A DNA stretch of 9,539 nucleotides. It comes from an uncultured Bacilli bacterium (GTDB taxonomy: Bacteria; Bacillota_I; Bacilli_A; RF39; UBA660). Positions within the stretch are counted from its first letter, which is position 1, and every line of letters begins with the position of its first letter. The position numbers and the translations under genes were made by a program. The stretch covers positions 5,977 through 15,515 of the forward strand of contig CARZYU010000009.1 in assembly GCA_949113215.1 (NCBI GenBank), in the 5' to 3' direction. Under the pieces are notes generated by a model. The model searched no databases, was not told the DNA's origin, and saw only the letters and a program-made list of their open reading frames with translations. Of this stretch, positions 1-6,798 are shown in pieces.

Positions 1-17
1 CGCGCAATAATTTTCAT
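1..17 (-). CDS. 5' end of an unidentified leftward gene (partial)
   Basis: Read on the minus strand, an ATG at 17-15 follows a strong ribosome binding site (AGGTGAAG, 28-21) at ideal spacing and opens a frame reading M-K-I-I-A-R before the window ends. The arrangement of binding site and ATG is nearly identical to that of yvcK in this window, which is the main reason to believe it is a real start. Only five complete codons are visible, so no product can be proposed. The gene is divergent from the 522-residue gene at 134 and shares its 116-base upstream region. Confidence 0.5.
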
Positions 18-33
18 TTTCTTCACCTGTCCT

Positions 34-39
34 AATATA
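34..39 (-). promoter_or_regulatory. Possible -10 box for the leftward gene at the left edge
   Basis: On the minus strand TATATT (39-34) is followed by six bases, GGTGA, five bases and ATG. This is one base shorter than the module seen before uvrA, yvcK and clpP. A TTGACA at 87-82 is too far away to serve as its -35. The assignment rests on this -10 alone. Confidence 0.35.
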
Positions 40-80
40 TGCGAAGAAAAAAGATTCTTAGTACACAATCTTTGGCAAAC

Positions 81-108
81 TTGTCAAAAGGAAAAAATAT
101 GTTATAAT
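81..108 (+). promoter_or_regulatory. Promoter of the 522-residue gene (extended -10)
   Basis: TTGTCA at 81-86 and TATAAT at 103-108 are separated by 16 bases, and TG at 100-101 makes an extended -10 (TGTTATAAT). This is a near-consensus housekeeping sigma promoter. Transcription would start near 115, giving a leader of about 18 bases before the ATG at 134, with the Shine-Dalgarno AAGGGGGAG at 121-129. Confidence 0.8.
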
Positions 109-133
109 AGAAGCTCAATAAAGGGGGAGCCCT

Positions 134-1702
134 ATGGAAATCAAATGGCATGATCCACAAAAAGCATTTGAAAGTAAAAAAGAGGATTTGCTTAAAATTT
201 ATTTAAACTTATATGACAAAGTATATCATCCATCCATTCTTGCCATGTTTCAAAATCTAAAGATTGCGTATTATGGAAAAGAGGCACTTCTGCGCTCTAC
301 ATTAGAACAAATCAATCTGATTGCGAGTATGGATACCTACGTCTTCTTTCGGCGAATGGAAAAAGAATATCCTAAAGCAAGCGAAGAATGTTTAGAAATA
401 TTAGAGGGAAAACGACAGGATTATTCAGATTCTCGTACTTCTAGTTTAAGTCAGCAATTGTTTGAAGGACCGTTTTTTATAGTTCCTTTTTCCAAAGAGG
501 AAACGAAGCAATTATTAGAAGAAGTGATTTCAGAGTATCCACCATTTGCTTTGGAAGTCAAAAGAGGAGTTTTTGATTTGGATCTTCTTTCAGAACAAGA
601 GGAAATGGGAGCGATTCACTTTGGAGCAAATCCACTTCATTATGTAAGAGAAGAATACGATGAGGAAGCGAAAGACAAAGAAAGTAAGGCTTTTCAAATG
701 CGTTATCAATTGTGGAAAAAGGAATATCCAGAGGTTCCCTTATCCGAATTTACAAATGAGATGTATGAAAAAATGCTACAAAGACTTAGAACGTTAGAAC
801 CTATTGTAGCGAAAGAAGAACAATATTTAAAAGACCAAGTAACTCCTTATTTAAAGTGGTGGTTTTCTTATCACCTTTGCAATATTTATCATATCTTACA
901 TGCCGAACGACAGCTTTGTCAGAGTATGTATTATCATTTTGAAGATGAAGATCAACAAACGATGACAGACAATCCAAATTTTTCCCCACGTGCTTTGAAA
1001 GGTTTTTCTACTTTTATGAAAGCGAATCCTGATTATCATCTGATCGACGATTTTTGCACCCCAAGAGGGTCCCAGTGGGAAGAAGCTTATAACCATGCAA
1101 AGAGAAGTTATTTTGAGCAAAAAATAAGGCTTTCTTTTCTATCACCTATTGAGTTAGAGGATGGTAAAAGAATTTATCAAAATTATAATGAGTTTTCAGA
1201 AACTATGATCGGATTTTCTTATCATAATATTCTTTGTCTAAATTTGGACCGTAAGGATTCCATTGATGATAATTTTGATTTGATGATTCGGAGCCATTTA
1301 GAACAAAAAAGAACCATTGGTGGTGCTATTTACAAATGGGGATTAATGGGAAACGAAAAATCAGAAGGGCTGGCTGCTCTTGATATTGCCTCTAATCTTT
1401 ATATTTCCAAAAAGGTAAGAGAGGAAAGAGAATGGGCAAAATTAAGAATATGGGATCGACAATGGAATTCTTTTCCTCAAGAAACATCTCATGATCGATT
1501 TGAACGATTGTTGGAAGTATTGCCACTGTCTGATTTTTTAGAGGCAAGAATTGCTCCTGATTTAAATCCTCTTTTGAAGCATGGAATTACATTAGGAGAA
1601 TTAGAAGAGCTTGGAAACTTGGTCGTAGCAAAGGATGAAGCAAGTGGAACAACACTCACTCAAAAAATAACAGAGTTGAAAGCAAAACAAAAGAGAAAAT
1701 AG
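134..1702 (+). CDS. Unrecognised 522-residue protein
   Basis: I do not recognise this protein or any domain in it. It is a long, charged, aromatic-rich sequence with no signal peptide and no clear membrane segment, so a cytoplasmic location is inferred. The N-terminal 130 residues and the stretch from about 185 to 235 look helical. Residues 242-268 hold a WW pair followed by a cluster of His and Cys (H247, C249, H253, H256, C262, H268) that could be a metal site, but this matches no motif I know. The extreme C terminus is basic. It has its own promoter, a strong ribosome binding site and a terminator overlapping its stop codon, so it is probably transcribed alone. It occupies the place before uvrA where uvrB sits in Bacillus, but it shows no helicase motifs and is not UvrB. 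The frame is intact and codon use resembles its neighbours, so it is likely a real expressed gene. Confidence 0.85.
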   Translation: MEIKWHDPQKAFESKKEDLLKIYLNLYDKVYHPSILAMFQNLKIAYYGKEALLRSTLEQINLIASMDTYVFFRRMEKEYPKASEECLEILEGKRQDYSDSRTSSLSQQLFEGPFFIVPFSKEETKQLLEEVISEYPPFALEVKRGVFDLDLLSEQEEMGAIHFGANPLHYVREEYDEEAKDKESKAFQMRYQLWKKEYPEVPLSEFTNEMYEKMLQRLRTLEPIVAKEEQYLKDQVTPYLKWWFSYHLCNIYHILHAERQLCQSMYYHFEDEDQQTMTDNPNFSPRALKGFSTFMKANPDYHLIDDFCTPRGSQWEEAYNHAKRSYFEQKIRLSFLSPIELEDGKRIYQNYNEFSETMIGFSYHNILCLNLDRKDSIDDNFDLMIRSHLEQKRTIGGAIYKWGLMGNEKSEGLAALDIASNLYISKKVREEREWAKLRIWDRQWNSFPQETSHDRFERLLEVLPLSDFLEARIAPDLNPLLKHGITLGELEELGNLVVAKDEASGTTLTQKITELKAKQKRK

Positions 1703-1719
1703 AAGAGTTTCTCTTTTTT
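1691..1719 (+). terminator. Rho-independent terminator of the 522-residue gene
   Basis: AAGAGAAA (1691-1698) pairs with TTTCTCTT (1708-1715) across a nine-base loop and is followed by more T residues. The stem is AT-rich and of moderate strength. It overlaps the TAG stop at 1700-1702 and ends just before the uvrA promoter. Confidence 0.6.
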
Positions 1720-1723
1720 CTTT

Positions 1724-1737
1724 CGAACAAATGTGTT
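1724..1737 (+). promoter_or_regulatory. Candidate LexA/DinR (SOS) operator before uvrA
   Basis: CGAACAAATGTGTT matches the Bacillus DinR consensus CGAAC-RNRY-GTTYC at all but two defined positions; the left half is perfect and the right half is degenerate. It lies directly upstream of, and touches, the uvrA -10 box, where a bound repressor would block RNA polymerase. Excision repair genes are classic SOS genes in Firmicutes. The operator role is inferred. Confidence 0.45.
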
Positions 1738-1742
1738 ATAAT
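1734..1742 (+). promoter_or_regulatory. uvrA operon promoter (extended -10)
   Basis: TGTTATAAT is an extended -10 identical to that of the 522-residue gene; the identity runs on through AG, giving eleven bases. The -35 position holds only a T-run from the preceding terminator, so the extended -10 probably carries the promoter. The expected transcription start is about 1749, only about 11 bases before the uvrA ATG. Confidence 0.7.
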
Positions 1743-1749
1743 AGCACTT

Positions 1750-1756
1750 GGTGAGG
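1750..1756 (+). promoter_or_regulatory. Ribosome binding site fixing the uvrA start
   Basis: GGTGAGG lies just before ATG 1760. In-frame TTG 1748 and GTG 1751 fall at the expected transcription start or inside this site, so they are not plausible start codons. Confidence 0.8.
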
Positions 1757-1759
1757 AAT

Positions 1760-4573
1760 ATGGATAAAATCGTAATCAAGGGAGCAAGGGAGAACAATTT
1801 ACAAAATATAAATCTCGAACTTCCTAAAAATAAAATGATCGTCATGACAGGTGTTTCTGGAAGTGGAAAGAGCAGTTTGGCTTTTGATACCATTTATGCG
1901 GAAGGACAACGTCGTTATGTGGAGAGTTTATCCGCTTATGCAAGACAATTTTTAGGTGGAACAGAGAAACCCGATGTCGATAGTATCGAAGGATTATCTC
2001 CAGCGATTAGTATTGATCAGAAAACAACCAATAAAAATCCACGTTCTACGGTAGGAACGGTGACAGAAATTTACGATTATCTTCGTCTTTTATTTGCTCG
2101 AATTGGAGTGCCAACTTGTCCCAACCATCATATTCCTATCTCGTCACAGAGTGTCGAAGAGATGACCAATAAAGTGTTGGAATATCCGGAGGGAACAAAA
2201 TTAGTAATCTTGGCCCCAGTTGTGCATGGAGAAAAAGGTACCCATAAAGAAGTATTAGATGATTTGAGAAAATCAGGTTATGTACGTGTTCGTATTAATG
2301 GAGAAATGTTCGATTTAAGTGACGACATTATTTTAGAAAAAAATAAAAAAGATAGCATTGAAGTAGTAGTCGATCGCATTGTTTTGAAGGAGGATATCCG
2401 TAGCAGGTTATATGAGTCGATTGAAAATGCCACGAAATTAGCAAATGGAAAAGTGGTCATTCAACTTCTTGGAGAGGAAGAAAGAGAGATTGTTTTTTCT
2501 GAACAATTTGCTTGTCCTTATTGTGAATTTTCACTTCCAGAGTTAGAGCCTAGAATGTTTTCTTTTAATGCTCCTTACGGTGCTTGTACGGATTGCAAAG
2601 GGTTAGGGATCAAATTACAAATTGACCCTGATTTAGTGATCCCTGATAAAAAGAAAAGCATCAACGAAGGATGTATTCTGACATTGGGTGATGATCAAGA
2701 TAACATGTACTTTAAAAAACTAGAATGTGTTTGTAAGCATTATAAAATCAATATGAACAAAGCATTCGAAAAGTTAAAGGAAGAAGAACAGAAGATCGTC
2801 CTCTATGGAAGTCCTGATATCATCGAATACAAATTTCGTTCGAAGAGTGGAAACTTGGTTAACTCAAAAGATTATTACGAGGGAATTATCAATAATTTGG
2901 AACGTCGCTATATGGAGACGAGCAGTACTTGGATTAGAGAATGGTTGGAAAATTATATGGTTGAGCATATCTGTGATACTTGTCATGGATCCAGACTTCA
3001 AGATAGTATTTTAAGTGTATTGGTAGGTGGCAAGAACATCTATGAAGTGACTTGTATGAGCATCAAACAATTGCTTCCATTTTTTGAAGGATTAAAGCTT
3101 GGAGAGGAACAGAAATCCATCGCTGATTTATTGTTAAAAGAAATTAAGTCGCGACTTTCCTTTTTATCGAATGTAGGACTGGAGTATTTGACCCTGAGTA
3201 GAACGGCAGGAACTCTTTCTGGAGGAGAAGCTCAGCGGATTCGTCTTGCAACCCAAATTGGTTCCAGGTTGACAGGTGTTTTGTATGTACTAGATGAACC
3301 GAGCATTGGTCTACACCAACGTGATAATGAACGACTCATTCATTCTCTTTTAGAGATGAGAGATCTTGGCAATACCTTGGTTGTCGTAGAACACGATACT
3401 GATACGATGTTGGCTGCTGATTACCTGGTCGACATTGGACCAGGGGCAGGCGATCGTGGAGGTCAAGTGGTCGCAGCAGGGACGCCAACTGAAGTCATGA
3501 AGAATGAAAAAAGTATTACAGGACGTTATTTGAGTGGAAAAGAAAGTATTGCAGTTCCTTCCCAAAGAAGAAAGGGAAATGGCAAATTCTTAGAAATCAA
3601 AGGAGCAGAAGAAAATAACTTAAAGAAGATCGATGTCAAAATTCCCCTTGGAACATTCACTTTGATTACGGGTGTTTCTGGAAGTGGAAAAAGTAGTTTG
3701 ATCAATGAGATTCTCTGCAAAAGAGTAGCCAAAGAACTCTATCGTTCCAAAGATAAACCGGGAAAACATGAAACGGTTTTAGGATTATCTCATATCGATA
3801 AGTTGGTTGAAATTTCTCAAAATCCAATTGGTCGTACGCCAAGGAGTAATCCTGCCACTTACACGGGAGTGTTCGACGATATCAGAGATTTGTTCACGAA
3901 TACCAAAGAAGCGAAAATAAGAGGCTTTGAGAAGAATCATTTTTCGTTCAATGTCAAAGGAGGACGTTGTGAAGCGTGCCGTGGAGATGGGGTCAAAAAA
4001 ATTGAGATGCATTTCTTGCCTGATGTTTACGTTCCTTGCGAAGTATGTCATGGAACTCGCTACAATCAAGAAACATTAATGGTAAAATACAAGGATAAAA
4101 ATATTGCTGATGTCTTGAATATGCGAGTGAGTGAAGCTTTAGAATTCTTTGAAAACGTACCCAAAATTAAGACAAAATTACAAGTGTTAGAAGACGTTGG
4201 ACTTGGATATATTAAATTAGGTCAAAGTGCTCCGACGTTATCTGGTGGTGAAGCAGAACGAGTGAAGCTTGCGAAAGAACTTCAAAAGAAAGCAACGGGA
4301 AAAACGCTGTTTGTTTTAGATGAACCAACCACGGGACTTCATCAAGCTGACATCAAGAGGTTGCTTGCAATTCTTCAAAAAATAGTAGATAATAATGATA
4401 CCGTAGTAGTGATAGAACATAACTTAGATGTGATAAAAACAGCAGATTACATCATTGATTTAGGACCAGAAGGTGGAGACGGTGGAGGGACTATTGTTGC
4501 CACTGGAACACCGGAAGAAGTAAGTTGTATCAAGGAGTCGTATACAGGAAACTTTTTAAAAAAACTATTGTGA
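1760..4573 (+). CDS. uvrA: UvrABC excinuclease subunit A
   Basis: UvrA is the DNA damage-sensing ATPase of nucleotide excision repair; as a dimer it scans DNA with UvrB and loads UvrB at lesions. The 937-residue product has the full two-ABC-module architecture: Walker A GVSGSGKS at 31-38 and again at 638-645, ABC signatures LSGGEAQR at 486 and LSGGEAER at 827, and Walker B motifs ending LDEP at 511-514 and 853-856. Zinc modules are intact (C252, C255, C276, C279 and C737, C740, C760, C763). The IGRTPRSNPATYTG block typical of UvrA is present at about 690. The preceding motif, commonly D-Q-S-P-I-G in the family, reads S-Q-N-P-I-G here (S686, N688). The start is ATG 1760, because it gives the typical UvrA N terminus MDKIVIKGARENNL and has GGTGAGG upstream. 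It heads a four-gene run and may be SOS-controlled. uvrB is not in the window. Confidence 0.98.
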   Translation: MDKIVIKGARENNLQNINLELPKNKMIVMTGVSGSGKSSLAFDTIYAEGQRRYVESLSAYARQFLGGTEKPDVDSIEGLSPAISIDQKTTNKNPRSTVGTVTEIYDYLRLLFARIGVPTCPNHHIPISSQSVEEMTNKVLEYPEGTKLVILAPVVHGEKGTHKEVLDDLRKSGYVRVRINGEMFDLSDDIILEKNKKDSIEVVVDRIVLKEDIRSRLYESIENATKLANGKVVIQLLGEEEREIVFSEQFACPYCEFSLPELEPRMFSFNAPYGACTDCKGLGIKLQIDPDLVIPDKKKSINEGCILTLGDDQDNMYFKKLECVCKHYKINMNKAFEKLKEEEQKIVLYGSPDIIEYKFRSKSGNLVNSKDYYEGIINNLERRYMETSSTWIREWLENYMVEHICDTCHGSRLQDSILSVLVGGKNIYEVTCMSIKQLLPFFEGLKLGEEQKSIADLLLKEIKSRLSFLSNVGLEYLTLSRTAGTLSGGEAQRIRLATQIGSRLTGVLYVLDEPSIGLHQRDNERLIHSLLEMRDLGNTLVVVEHDTDTMLAADYLVDIGPGAGDRGGQVVAAGTPTEVMKNEKSITGRYLSGKESIAVPSQRRKGNGKFLEIKGAEENNLKKIDVKIPLGTFTLITGVSGSGKSSLINEILCKRVAKELYRSKDKPGKHETVLGLSHIDKLVEISQNPIGRTPRSNPATYTGVFDDIRDLFTNTKEAKIRGFEKNHFSFNVKGGRCEACRGDGVKKIEMHFLPDVYVPCEVCHGTRYNQETLMVKYKDKNIADVLNMRVSEALEFFENVPKIKTKLQVLEDVGLGYIKLGQSAPTLSGGEAERVKLAKELQKKATGKTLFVLDEPTTGLHQADIKRLLAILQKIVDNNDTVVVIEHNLDVIKTADYIIDLGPEGGDGGGTIVATGTPEEVSCIKESYTGNFLKKLL

Positions 4574-4584
4574 GGTGACGTTCC

Positions 4585-5019
4585 ATGCGTTTGGTTGTAC
4601 TTGGTAAAAATAATCAATTGCGGTTCAATCGTTTATTAGAATGGCTTCTTTCTATGGTTTGCTATGCCATTGTTTTCTTTGCCGTATGTGTCTTTTTCTC
4701 TTCTTGTTACATCGATATGAATTATTATGGGATTTATGGATTGTTAGCAGTGATGATCATTTCTGTTTTAAACAATACCATCAAACCATTACTAGTTGCT
4801 TGGACAATGCCAATTACTGGATTTACTTTTGGTTTATTTTATCCTTGTATCAACCTGTTTATTTTAAAACTGGCCGATTGGATTTTACAAGGACACTTTG
4901 ATTTGAAAAATATATGGATTGCTCTTTTAATCTCCATTTTATTATCCATCATGAATGCGATTATGGATCGAGTCATTATTAAACCATTGATAAAAGGAGT
5001 GGAAAAAGATCATGAGTAA
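4585..5019 (+). CDS. YvlD-like four-helix membrane protein (phage holin family 4)
   Basis: The 144-residue product has four hydrophobic segments, at about 18-40, 48-72, 77-101 and 110-128. The middle carries the family-like pattern L-N-N-T-I-K-P (62-68), then P76, and G-F-T-F-G-L-F (79-85) followed by I-N at 89-90. This is the pattern of the YvlD/superfamily IV 'phage holin' proteins, which are common chromosomal membrane proteins in Firmicutes; the holin name comes from similarity and does not imply lysis. No prophage genes are nearby. The ribosome binding site GAGGTGA overlaps the uvrA stop codon, and the gene starts 11 bases after it. Its 3' end overlaps lgt by 8 bases. The tight packing implies co-transcription and probably translational coupling with uvrA and lgt. 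Its cellular function is unknown; a role in the envelope is a guess from its partner lgt. Confidence 0.85.
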   Translation: MRLVVLGKNNQLRFNRLLEWLLSMVCYAIVFFAVCVFFSSCYIDMNYYGIYGLLAVMIISVLNNTIKPLLVAWTMPITGFTFGLFYPCINLFILKLADWILQGHFDLKNIWIALLISILLSIMNAIMDRVIIKPLIKGVEKDHE

Positions 5020-5812
5020 TGTAGCTTTGGATTTGGGATTTATTCAAATTTATTGGTATTCTGTTTTTATCTTTTTAGGAATCATGGCAGGAGCAGTCGT
5101 TGGCTATCGTGAGGTCAAAAAAAGAAAAATTGATGAGACTTTCTTCGTCAATTTGCTTTTTTATAGTCTCATTATCGGTATGATAGGAGCAAGGCTTTAT
5201 TACGTTTTATTCAATCTTGATTATTATTTAGCTTATCCTCTTGAAATCTTACAAGTATGGAATGGCGGACTTGCCATCCATGGTGGTATTTTGGCTGCCA
5301 CGGTTTTTATTTATTTTTATGGTAAGAGAAAAAGGCAAAACGTTGCCAAGATTTGTGATATTTTAGTTGTCAGCCTGATTTTAGGGCAGGTAATTGGACG
5401 TTGGGGAAACTTTTTTAATCAGGAAGCTTATGGTGCGATTACTTCCAAAGCGGCACTTCAACAATCAGGCCTCCCAGGATTTATTATCAATCAGATGTAT
5501 ATTGATGGAGCTTATCGTCAACCAACCTTCCTTTATGAATCCATTTGGAACCTATTTGGATTTGTTGCTTTACTATTGATTCGTCGTTATAAGTATTTAA
5601 AGAATGGACAACTGACAGGATTTTATCTGATGTGGTATTCGGCTGGAAGATTCATCATTGAAGGATTTCGAAGTGATAGTTTGATGCTCGGAACATTTAA
5701 GATTGCTCAAATGGTATCTGTGGTTTTGTTCTTTGTTGGATTAGTACTAATCCTAAAAGGATTTCGCGGAATGCGTTTTGAAAACTTATATCGGGAGAGT
5801 GACAACGAATGA
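5012..5812 (+). CDS. lgt: Phosphatidylglycerol-prolipoprotein diacylglyceryl transferase
   Basis: Lgt moves the diacylglyceryl group of phosphatidylglycerol onto the lipobox cysteine of prelipoproteins, the first step of lipoprotein maturation in the cytoplasmic membrane. The 266-residue protein has about seven hydrophobic segments and a typical N terminus (LGFIQIYWYSVFIFLG). The conserved HGG is at H90. The Lgt signature is complete at 129-141 (G-R-W-G-N-F-F-N-Q-E-A-Y-G), so R130, N133, N136, E138 and G141 correspond to the important E. coli residues R143, N146, N149, E151 and G154. R213 and E217 in GRFIIEGFR correspond to E. coli R239 and E243. The ribosome binding site AAGGAGTGG (4994-5002) lies inside the preceding gene, and the stop overlaps the trxB start as ATGA. 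The frequent Firmicutes partner hprK is absent here. Nothing suggests loss of activity. Confidence 0.97.
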   Translation: MSNVALDLGFIQIYWYSVFIFLGIMAGAVVGYREVKKRKIDETFFVNLLFYSLIIGMIGARLYYVLFNLDYYLAYPLEILQVWNGGLAIHGGILAATVFIYFYGKRKRQNVAKICDILVVSLILGQVIGRWGNFFNQEAYGAITSKAALQQSGLPGFIINQMYIDGAYRQPTFLYESIWNLFGFVALLLIRRYKYLKNGQLTGFYLMWYSAGRFIIEGFRSDSLMLGTFKIAQMVSVVLFFVGLVLILKGFRGMRFENLYRESDNE

Positions 5813-6726
5813 AAGTAGATTACGATGTTGTAGTCATTGGTTGCGGTGCTGCTGGAATGAGTTCGGCTCTCTATTTAAAAAGGGCAGGTATTTCCTGTTG
5901 TTTATTGGAAAAGGAAGTTCCAGGAGGACAAATGATTAAAACCAACATCATTGAAAACTATCCTGGGGTTTCTTCTATTTCGGGATCTGATCTTGCCATG
6001 AATATGTTCAAACAAGTTACGGATTTAGAGGTTCCTTATCGTTATGGATCCGTAATCGAAATCAAATGTGAAGAAAAGGTTAAAGTAGTCAAAACGGAAA
6101 CAGGGGAAATTATTTGTCGTGGCATCGTCATAGCCACAGGAAGAAGCCCTAAAAAGTTAGGATTACCTTTAGAAGAAAAGTTAGTAGGACATGGTCTCAG
6201 CTATTGTGCTACTTGCGATGGACCTCTTTATAAGGAAAAAGATGTCGTTGTTGTGGGTGGAGGAAATAGTGCTTTAGAAGAGGCTATTTATTTATCTACT
6301 CTTGCCAGGAAGGTAACCATTGTTCATCGACGAAATGAATTGAGAGCAGAATCAAACTTGGTGGAAAAAGCCAAAAAAATACCAAACATTTCTTTTTCGC
6401 TACAAAAAGAAGTGAAAGAATTATTGGAAGAGGATGGAACATTAAGTGGGGTTTTGTTAAAACAGGGAAACGAAGAAGAGAAGCTTCCTTGTGATGGACT
6501 ATTCCTTTTTATAGGGCAAGTTCCGAATAGTGAAGCATTTACTTCGCTTGGAATACTAGATGAACAAGGTTATATCGAAGTTGATCAAAATGGAAAGACG
6601 AAAGTAGCGGGTATTTATGCTGCAGGTGATATCTTAAAAAAAGAAGTTTATCAAATTGCCACAGCAGTAGGAGAAGGAGCAACGGCAGCAATCGGACTTA
6701 TCAAAGAACTAGAACAAAATAATTAG
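5809..6726 (+). CDS. trxB: Thioredoxin reductase (NADPH)
   Basis: This FAD enzyme uses NADPH to reduce thioredoxin in the cytoplasm. The 305-residue protein has the normal low-molecular-weight TrxR plan: FAD-binding loop GCGAAG at 11-16, redox-active CATCD with C133 and C136, NAD(P)-domain loop GGGNSA at 150-155, the NADPH 2'-phosphate motif HRR at 173-175, and the C-terminal FAD motif GIYAAGD at 268-274. The HRR motif supports NADPH rather than ferredoxin or flavin partners. One oddity is Y281 before Q282, where most TrxRs have Arg-Gln. The start codon overlaps the lgt stop by four bases (ATGA), with GGGAGAG upstream inside lgt, so translation is probably coupled to lgt. It is the last gene of the uvrA operon and is followed by a terminator. 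In several Firmicutes trxB likewise precedes yvcK. Confidence 0.96.
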   Translation: MKVDYDVVVIGCGAAGMSSALYLKRAGISCCLLEKEVPGGQMIKTNIIENYPGVSSISGSDLAMNMFKQVTDLEVPYRYGSVIEIKCEEKVKVVKTETGEIICRGIVIATGRSPKKLGLPLEEKLVGHGLSYCATCDGPLYKEKDVVVVGGGNSALEEAIYLSTLARKVTIVHRRNELRAESNLVEKAKKIPNISFSLQKEVKELLEEDGTLSGVLLKQGNEEEKLPCDGLFLFIGQVPNSEAFTSLGILDEQGYIEVDQNGKTKVAGIYAAGDILKKEVYQIATAVGEGATAAIGLIKELEQNN

Positions 6727-6738
6727 ACTCTGTTCCTT

Positions 6739-6761
6739 GAAACGACTTTTTGTCGTTTTTT
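6739..6761 (+). terminator. Rho-independent terminator after trxB
   Basis: AAACGAC (6740-6746) pairs perfectly with GTCGTTT (6752-6758) around a five-T loop, and the T-run continues to 6761. A G-T pair can extend the stem by one. It separates the uvrA-trxB operon from yvcK-whiA. Confidence 0.8.
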
Positions 6762-6775
6762 ATATGGAATTATTG

Positions 6776-6781
6776 TATACT
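6776..6781 (+). promoter_or_regulatory. Probable -10 box of the yvcK-whiA promoter
   Basis: TATACT lies 17 bases before the yvcK ATG. No good -35 stands at 16-18 bases; TTGTCG at 6750-6755 inside the terminator stem would need a 20-base spacer. The call rests on the -10, its position after a terminator, and the same -10/GGTGA/ATG geometry as uvrA and clpP. Confidence 0.5.
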
Positions 6782-6787
6782 TGTAAC

Positions 6788-6795
6788 AGGTGAAG
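6788..6795 (+). promoter_or_regulatory. Ribosome binding site fixing the yvcK start
   Basis: AGGTGAAG precedes ATG 6799. The in-frame GTG at 6790 is part of this site and is therefore not the start. Confidence 0.85.
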
Positions 6796-6798
6796 AAA

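Noticed and set aside
801..1120. Minus-strand open frames inside the 522-residue gene
   Set aside because: They overlap an intact long gene with its own promoter and have no ribosome site or recognisable protein character; they are chance shadows.
1748..1759. Upstream TTG/GTG starts for uvrA
   Set aside because: They lie at the predicted transcription start and inside the Shine-Dalgarno; ATG 1760 gives the normal UvrA N terminus.
2278..4069. Several short minus-strand and one plus-strand frames inside uvrA
   Set aside because: They lie wholly in a complete UvrA with conserved motifs and show no start signals or family features.
4641..4901. 86-codon alternative frame inside the YvlD-like gene
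   Set aside because: It is out of frame with the conserved family motifs and lacks a ribosome binding site; its hydrophobic look comes from the T-rich DNA.
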